Assembly (NCBI GenBank): GCA_036768485.1
Contig: JAVLUZ010000145.1
Span: 19,594,706 to 19,658,705, forward strand
Origin: Mermis nigrescens
Lineage: Eukaryota; Nematoda; Enoplea; Mermithida; Mermithidae
Length of the DNA stretch: 64,000 bases
Direction of reading: 5' to 3'
Shown here: piece after piece, positions 57,277 to 64,000 of the stretch
How positions within the stretch are numbered: the first letter of the stretch is position 1
Layout: each line of letters opens with the position of its first letter
Translations under genes and position numbers: made by a program
The notes under the pieces: model-generated
Seen by the model: only the letters and a program-made list of their open reading frames with translations
The model's database searches: none
What the model was told of the DNA's origin: nothing

Positions 57277-58084
57277 GTGAGTCCGCTTATTGAAAATTTG
57301 GTTTTGTATTAGACGAAAAATAATAAATCAAGGTGGTAATAAATACCATGCGGAGCATTGTTATGAAAAATTACTTAATTTAGAAAAAAAGTGCGTTGAA
57401 CATTGAAATTAAATTTAAATATGAAAATATTTATTAAAAATTAAAAATTAATAAAAACACTAATTACATTGAAACAGCCGAAACCCTTCAAAATCGAATC
57501 TACTCTCGCTAATTTAGAACCGAATCAAATGTATTGCATGACTCGAAAATCGCTCGCCAAACGCACAAAAGAGATATTTTATGATTGAAAACACAATTAT
57601 TATAAAATTCACATAAACGTATTTAAATTTTATGCTGCTTTCGAAAATCGTCAACTCGAGCTTCAAATTATGCGCTGTTTATACGAGTATCATTGGTTGT
57701 CTAAATTTGTTTTATTTTTTATTGTTTTAATTTTTTAATTTTTGATCTTCATTTTTTATTTGATTTGTTTTGTTCAAATTTTTCCTGAAAAAGACGCTAT
57801 AAATCCACAAACAATGCGAGTTTTATGCATATTCTAACCTAGCTCGGGCTAAAATTAATTAATAAAGTAGAAATAGCTTAAAACAATAGAAAGCTATTAA
57901 ATTCATCATTAAGGTAAGCATTTCACACTCGGAATAGCAAAAGAACAACACAAAATAAGGTTTACATTTTTCGGCGAAGCTATTGTCAGCCGAGCAATCT
58001 TCCGAACACGATATTATATAGCTTCAACTAGCTTTACAAAATTATTCAAATAACAAGTCGCAATTATTTTATATTTTATAATAT

Positions 58085-58091
58085 AATAATA

Positions 58092-58146
<55 letters not shown>

Positions 58147-58147
58147 T
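58085..58147 (+). repeat. (ATT)n microsatellite, second copy
   Basis: The same triplet run as at 34985-35055 with a slightly different length. Confidence 0.95.
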
Positions 58148-59500
58148 GATTTTTCAATTTTAAGTAGCGATATTATTTCCAAAGTGGAATGACGCCATTG
58201 TTTGTCTTATACTGCTTTAGCACTACCTACGTGTTGCCGATATAATCTTGTGTTACGATATACCACAGTGCGCTAATCGTGCGCATATATACTGCATTTG
58301 TTGCATTTAGTGGTTTATAATTGCTTGTCGTGTCATCACGCATCGACCTTTGCGCTCAATTTGGAGTGGGTTATTTTCTGAAACGTTTCTTTACATCTTT
58401 TGCCCGAAAATATAACGTGTTTGCTTTAGTACTGTTTTTATGTAAAACTTTTCTGTCATGTTTTTTGCCCTTTTTTGATTGGAAAAAACCAAATTTTTCT
58501 CCCCCAAAAAATGTTTAGGCCGACTATCCGTATCCAATCCAAAATTTGTAACTCCTAATTTTCTTTTTTAACGTACATTGTAATGTCTCTAAATTGCGGG
58601 GTGTAGTCGGGGAGGGATAAAAACGGCCTTTTCTTTTGTAAAAATTTTGCGAAAAAACGCCTAAAAAATACTATAACAGCTCAGGTTTTTGGCCAGCCGT
58701 CGGGAGGGGGGTGGGGCTGAAAAATGCTTGCTTTTTCCCGGGTAGGGGAAGGGCGTGGCAGGGGCGGGCGACTCGAAGGATAAGAGCTGCTTTTATCGGA
58801 GACGTGCACAGCTTGGGAATTTGGGGGGGGGTTGAGTGGGCGAAACCAAAAAAGTTTTCCTAAGTGTCTTTTTATGTTAAAAAATAGTGGATATGAGTCA
58901 AAATTATAATTTTTGGCGTTCCTGAAGCTGATGATCCTCTATCTTTCTTTCTAAACCAACTTAATGACGTAAAAAAATTTATAAAAGTTTGAATAAATTG
59001 ATCAAAACGTAGTCAAGAATGGAGTAAATGACGCGAAGCTTTTGAAAATTTGACACTTTTGATTCAATTGAAAAATTTAATACAAAATTTGACATGAAAT
59101 TTGACACAATTGTTTTTATTAACACTGAATACTGCAGCAATGCGACGTTTTTGGAAAATTACTAATTCTGGGGTGACGAAAATTCGGTGCACGGGATATT
59201 AATTTTTTGGGGGTTAAACTCCATGTCCCACACCCCGACCCTTCAAGAAGATCATGTATGCCCTTTGTCCATTCTTATGTATTTGAGATGTACGTACGTG
59301 TGTAAGTATCCTTCAAATTTCTCTTCCAGTCCAAAATTTTTAATCCGCTACCGTAATTCTCGAAATTAGCGCTATGATTCAATTGAGACGACGTGTTATA
59401 ATGCTTGGCTTATAATTGTTTTCTTGTGCTTCAAAGCAATATTGCTTTATATAGTCTTTTATGTAGCTTTTCCTCAGTATATCGGCCGTATACACATATA

Positions 59501-60096
59501 CAGGGTGGGCCAAAAAAAGGCTACATTCCGATTCAACAGGGCATAACTTCGGCTGATGTGAACATGAGACGTTAGAACTGGCAACATTAGATAGATAAAA
59601 GTGTCTTCTTTCGAATCGTGTAAAAAATTTTGGCCAGCTGCCAGCGTTTCGTGCACTACGGCTATTTGTTTACACCTCACTTTGATATTGTTCTAACCTC
59701 AGAGTTTCCGCATTGTATCACATTACTGCGTATGTAGGAATCCTTTTTTGACCTGTTTGACAATAAATACCTTCACAAAAATTAGGTAGCACATTTTTTA
59801 AACCCCCAGAGTAGATACGCTTCCTACTGAGTGCAAAAATTTCAGGATATCGTGAAAATAGGATGCAAATTGATGGCAGGACCAATGACGCTATTGGCCT
59901 TTAAACAATATTAAAGTAGGGTGTAAACTAATTGCCGTAGCGCTCGAAGCATTGATATCTGGCCAAAAATTTTTTACACGATTCGAAAGAAGACACTTTT
60001 ATCTATCTAATGTTGCCAGTTCTAACGTCTCATGTTCACATCAGCTGAAGTTATGACCTGTTGAATCAGAATGTAGCCTTTTTTTGGCCCACCCTG
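59501..60096. mobile_element. Mariner-like MITE, second copy
   Basis: The counterpart of 36378-36970 with CAGGGTGGGCC ends and TA flanks. It shares its position and flanks, so it was inherited through the duplication. Confidence 0.85.
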
Positions 60097-60104
60097 TATG
60101 TATG

Positions 60105-60798
60105 CAGGGGAATACGAAAATATTCTCTTTTACGCAAGTGCCTCCCGAAAGAAAAAATCAAAAATTCTGGAAGTAAATTGAAAGAACAGCAAAAATAGGT
60201 TTTCAGCACACCCGAGTTATTAAACTCGAAATTTCCCAACGCTTCGCGCCGGTTTTCTTGCCCGGGCTTGACATAAAAATAGTTAATGAGTCACAAAAAA
60301 TCTGACGCTCCGCGCCGATTTATTACTTTCTGCATTGGTTTTCTTCGAAAACCGCAATATTATATGCAAATACAAGAATTTTTAAATGTTTCAAAGTCAA
60401 GCTCGAATTTGATAGTGAGAAATTAGTCTTACAGAATGGTTAAACGATTGATATTCCATATCCAAGTTTGAAATCAAGCAAAATAATATCAGAAAGTCAT
60501 CAATATGGAAAAGAAATAAATAAATAAATAAAAGGTAAATAAATTAGGCATGCTGTTAGTTTAAAAGAAGCAAAAAGACGCGAGAAATAATATATACACA
60601 TGTATATAAAAAACACACAAAAAGAAATTTAGGATTTTATATAAAAAATTTTCTTTATCATGGTTTAGTTTTCGTTAAGAGTCGCTAAAAATGCCCTTAT
60701 TTTCGCGCGCATCTCCTAATGGTTCTCGAGAATATGCGACTTCGGAAATTTCGCTCTACTTTAACCTCCCCTGAAGTAATATCTTGGTTACGCCCCTG
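60105..60798 (+). mobile_element. F7-related MITE, second copy
   Basis: The counterpart of 36979-37733. Flanks TATGTATG (60097-60104) and TATGTGTG (60799-60806) differ at one base, clearer than in the first copy. It lacks the polypurine run. Confidence 0.75.
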
Positions 60799-61914
60799 TA
60801 TGTGTGTATAGCATAACTGAGGTACACAAGTACGTCACGTCATGGGTTTTTACATTAAAATCGTTTTGTTCTTTTTAATTTTTTTACTTTCATTTAAAAT
60901 GTATATAGCATTTTTGTGTGTTCTTTTGATAGTTTTTAACTTAATGCTTTATTTTATCTATACAATTTTCTTTCCTTTTTGTATTCTTTACTTTTTTTAA
61001 TTTTTTCATTTCGGCCATAAAAAATTTTTTGATTCGTTCTTTATTGGTGGTATTTTTTATACTTTATTGAACAGATTTGATTTTTTTCAAAAATCAGTAC
61101 TTATGCACACGCTTAAACATGCCGAAAGTTTTAAGTTCGGTATTTGGGATGAAAGAGGCTGTAAGACGCTAAGCTTCACGGAAAACCTGGCATCAAAAAA
61201 TTGAAATTTTTGACCTCATTCGGACTTTGGTGCTTATTCTCTCGTTCATAGCAGTTCGAAGCTGTTGGGAAACGCCGTTTAATCAACTTCTTTAAATTTT
61301 TGAAGTTTTGACCTAAACTTGACTTGCTTTTGTATTCTAAAACACTGATTGTGTATGAGACATGCGCAGTATTGGAATTCTGAGGAGTGAAACAAAAAAA
61401 TTTCTATAAAATGCACTCTTTGGGCTCAAAAACGGTGGTTACGCGTCAGGAACACGATTTTTTGGCGTTTTTGACGATGCAATATCTTTCTAGAACGTAA
61501 AAGCATAAGTATTCTGAAAACATATCGAAAGAAATAATTTTGAAGGAATATCATAAAAAATTCTAATAAATTGAAGAAAATATAGTTAAAAATGAGTATT
61601 TGGCGCCAAACGCCGAAACTTTGGCACTTTTGAGCAAGCTGATAGATCAAAAGGCTAAAACAGCCTTTTCTACGAATTTCTCGGAACTTGGCGAATTCAA
61701 GGTGCGAGGGTGAAAAAATTTCACAGAGGGTTGAACCTTCCTAAACCCGTAAGATCGTGTAGTATATACATTGTGTATGCGTTTTTAGAAACACACAAGT
61801 TTTGTTCGTGTTATCGTCTTACGTGTCATATGTTTTACATGTTTTGCATGCTTTCTGTTTTGTTCTATTCTTTTGACCGTGTCAGTCTTCATCTCGGTTT
61901 CGTTCGAACTGCAG

Positions 61915-61994
61915 GCTGTGCATTTGTTACGTTTGCGTCTCGACCATGTGCTTTGAACGCCATTAAGGAATTGCATCAGTCACAAATTATGGAG
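61915..61994 (+). CDS. Second copy of CELF exon 4
   Basis: It codes the same GCAFVTFASRPCALNAIKEL and HQSQIME residues as 39216-39295, with the same acceptor (ACTGCAG) and donor (GTAGTT). I see only a silent change (GTC to GTT). Coding constancy beside diverged introns means it is either an allele of the same exon or a duplicate still under selection. Confidence 0.9.
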
Positions 61995-63004
61995 GTAGTT
62001 GCTCGTCCGTCATTTTTTTACTTTTGTTTTTGTTTTTATTTCAATTTTTTCATGTGTTTTGCCGATGTTTTTACAAAATTCATGTTTTTTTCTTGTGCTG
62101 CCTATCGCTACAGTAACGCTAGAGCTATGTGATTTTTGTGCTAGAATACAACGCCGTTTTTAACGTCTTACGGCACCTTGCACTGCTGCAGTGTAAACAA
62201 CAATTAACTAGATGTGGTCGTGTATGACAATTACGACTTAGGATTTAGCTTAAGCTTAGCTATAGAATAGTTTTAAGTTTAGCTCCAATATTAGGCCAGC
62301 TTAAACCTGGCTTAGCTAACTTTACAGAAGGTAACTCGCGCAGCCTGTACCCCGTGCGTATAACATGGGGGCTGAGGATCTCCCACCCAAAATTGGTCAC
62401 CCACCGCTCACCCCCATACCCCCAAAGTCAGAACTTGTTTACCTGTTCCCCGGTTTCGGCAAAGGCTTGACCTTTTTTGGTAATTCTTAGTGTTTTTGTA
62501 AAACAATTTTTAACCAAAACCTGAAGCTCATTCAGCCCCCCTCTTAAAATGATCGACTGCCCCTTGCCGTAATTTCGGACTGTTGTACGTCTGTGGACCT
62601 ACTTTACATTGAAAAGCTTGCTTCTTAGAGTTACTCTTTTATACTGGGTCGCCTATCGTGCATTTCGATTAAATAAGGAGAAACCTGTGAATTTGACATT
62701 GTAAATCAAATATTGAAATATGGAAATGTGAAATAAATTGATTCACAAGTATATTTCGGGTGTCCAAGGATTAAAAAGTTTGGACAAATCGGACAACAAA
62801 TAATGATAAATAATAAATGCTTATGTAAATAACCGAACATGTTGAACTATGAAGAACTACTGTGAAGTGTTAACAAGCTATCCGTGTATCTACTTGGTTT
62901 CCTGTAAAGGATGCTGGAAGGAATATACGAAAATAATATTTTCCAATTAAACACAACTGAAATTTTTAGGCTTTAGTTATAGTTAATATTAATAATAGTT
63001 ATTA

Positions 63005-63175
63005 GGGATGCAACGGGTAGTGAATTTTGGTGTATTCGGGTTCGGGTTCGGGTTCGAGTAGTTCATCCAAGTCTATTCGGGTTCGGGTTCGGGTAGTCTA
63101 CTTTAATTTATTCGGGTTCGCGTTCGGGTATCAAAATCAATACCCGATCGGGTTCGAGTTCGGGTATTTCAGTAA
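63005..63175 (+). repeat. (TTCGGG)n hexamer repeat region
   Basis: ATTCGGGTTCGGGTTCGGGT-type runs occur in three clusters (63040-63180), beginning at GGGATGCAACGGGTAG. The match to the first block stops at 63004, so this is an insertion after the two versions separated, or the end of the duplication. Confidence 0.8.
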
Positions 63176-63218
63176 GTATATAAGAATACCAGTGTATAGC
63201 AAATTTCTTAGGTACATG

Positions 63219-64000
63219 CAGTGCTTCTTTTTTGTACAAGGTCCGTTTGTACATGTACAAAGATGGTCCCCAAAAGTCTTTGTACATTTTGTACATGCAC
63301 ATTTTTGTGTATATAATATGCAAATTCTGCCATTTCAAAGATATATAGGACAAACAATTACTCGTTTCGGCGCGAAGCGCCAAAAATTTTTTGGGAATTT
63401 TATGCCTTTTTACAGTTTCTGCTTCCCAAAAATCTTTGTTTATTTTGTACATACAAATTTTTGGGTACTATAATATGGTACACTAGCGATTCTAGTGTGG
63501 TAAAAACAGAGTTGTTCGACTTTTGGTAGTGTATTATAGCTAATTTCTGGGTCTCTAAGGGCAAAATCATTAAGAATTGTCTTAAAACGGCGCGAAGCGC
63601 CGAAAAATTTGACATTTTTCCATTGTAAATGCAAATTCTGCCATTTTAAAAATATATAGGACAAACAATTACTCATTTGGACGCGAAGCCCCCGAAATTT
63701 TAAGGAATTTTCCACCTTTTTACAGTTTTTGTCTTCCCAAAAATCGTTGCACATTTTGTACACGCAAATTTTTAGGTACTATAATATGGTGCAATAACGA
63801 TTTTAGTGTGGTAAAACAGAGTTGTTCGACTTTTGGTAGTGTATTTTAGCTAATTTCTGGGTCTCTAAGGGCAAAATCACTAAGAATTGTCTTATAACAG
63901 TGCGAAACGCCGAAAAATTTTGACATTTTTCCATTGTAAATGCAAATTCTGCCATTTTAAAAATATATAGGACAAACAATTACTCATCTCGACGCGAAGC
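63219..64000 (-). mobile_element. F1 MITE running off the right edge
   Basis: It begins CAGTGCTTCTTTTTTGTAC, followed by the standard F1 interior in reverse: TGTACATGTACA, GGCGCGAAGCGCC near 63369, 63592 and 63900, and ATTTCTGGGTCTC. At least two tandem half-units of about 310 bp (63430-63740, 63750-64000). The right end and TSD are outside the window. Confidence 0.85.

Larger units (their letters stand above)
57191..63004 (+). repeat. Second copy of the RRM2 block
   Basis: It is collinear with 34100-40330: exon 3 remainder, ATT microsatellite, F8 (about 58799-59260), mariner-like MITE (59501-60096), F7-related MITE (60105-60798), F8-related (about 61360-61740), exon 4, F2-related (about 62353-62592). 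It lacks the F5 insertion and the polypurine run. It has an extra ~140 bp near 60490-60630 with (ATAA)n. Confidence 0.92.

Noticed and set aside
61710..62132. 140-codon frame containing the second exon 4
   Set aside because: It reads through intron on both sides; only 61915-61994 has family similarity and splice sites.

Overview
The window is AT-rich, intron-rich, repeat-dense eukaryotic DNA from an invertebrate animal; I cannot name the species. Evidence for this is one recognisable host gene split into short GT-AG exons by introns of about 1.2-5.8 kb, a decayed LINE, mariner-type elements and dozens of short elements with 8-bp target-site duplications (TSDs). No bacterial-style operon, CRISPR array, rRNA or intact tRNA gene is visible. 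A 100-base run of N (57091-57190) shows that this is a scaffold.

Host gene: nine exons on the + strand (22638-56538) encode about 508 residues of a CELF/Bruno-like (CUGBP-ELAV-like, ETR-1-like) RNA-binding protein. Exon 1 holds an N-terminal tail and the first half of RRM1, exon 2 finishes RRM1, exons 3-4 make RRM2, and exons 5-9 encode the long Q/A/L/N/S-rich linker. The linker ends where RRM3 should begin, but no RRM3 exon is seen before the window ends. All junction phases agree. After exon 9 and the N gap, a block of about 5.8 kb (57191-63004) repeats 34100-40330 at roughly 90-95% identity by eye, including second copies of the two RRM2 exons. This is either a misplaced allelic contig or a real internal duplication.

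Upstream region (1-22600): a layered transposon graveyard. A minus-strand CR1/L2/Jockey-group LINE (PHD-like ORF1, endonuclease, reverse transcriptase) is interrupted by a hAT-like element with a perfect 8-bp TSD and by a minisatellite element. Further right are a 2.6-kb element with long terminal inverted repeats (TIRs) enclosing a 136-bp satellite, a composite element enclosing two other insertions, and many MITEs.

MITE families, named here for convenience. F1: ends CASYG plus a T-run, internal TGTACATGTACA and GGCGCTTCGCGCC palindromes. F2: CATACATGTAAC ends. F3: CATA/CACA-CGTGGGC ends. F4: CAGTGGCGGAT ends. F5: CACACCTGGGCAATG ends. F6: CATAGGTGCGCAAGG ends. F7: CAGGYCCGTA ends. F8: CAGACGTGCACAG / CATACATGATCT ends. 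Many copies have perfect or near-perfect 8-bp TSDs, as hAT elements do, and several are nested inside one another. Two mariner-like MITEs have TA duplications. The same families fill the introns, so apart from the exons nearly all recognisable sequence is mobile-element derived.
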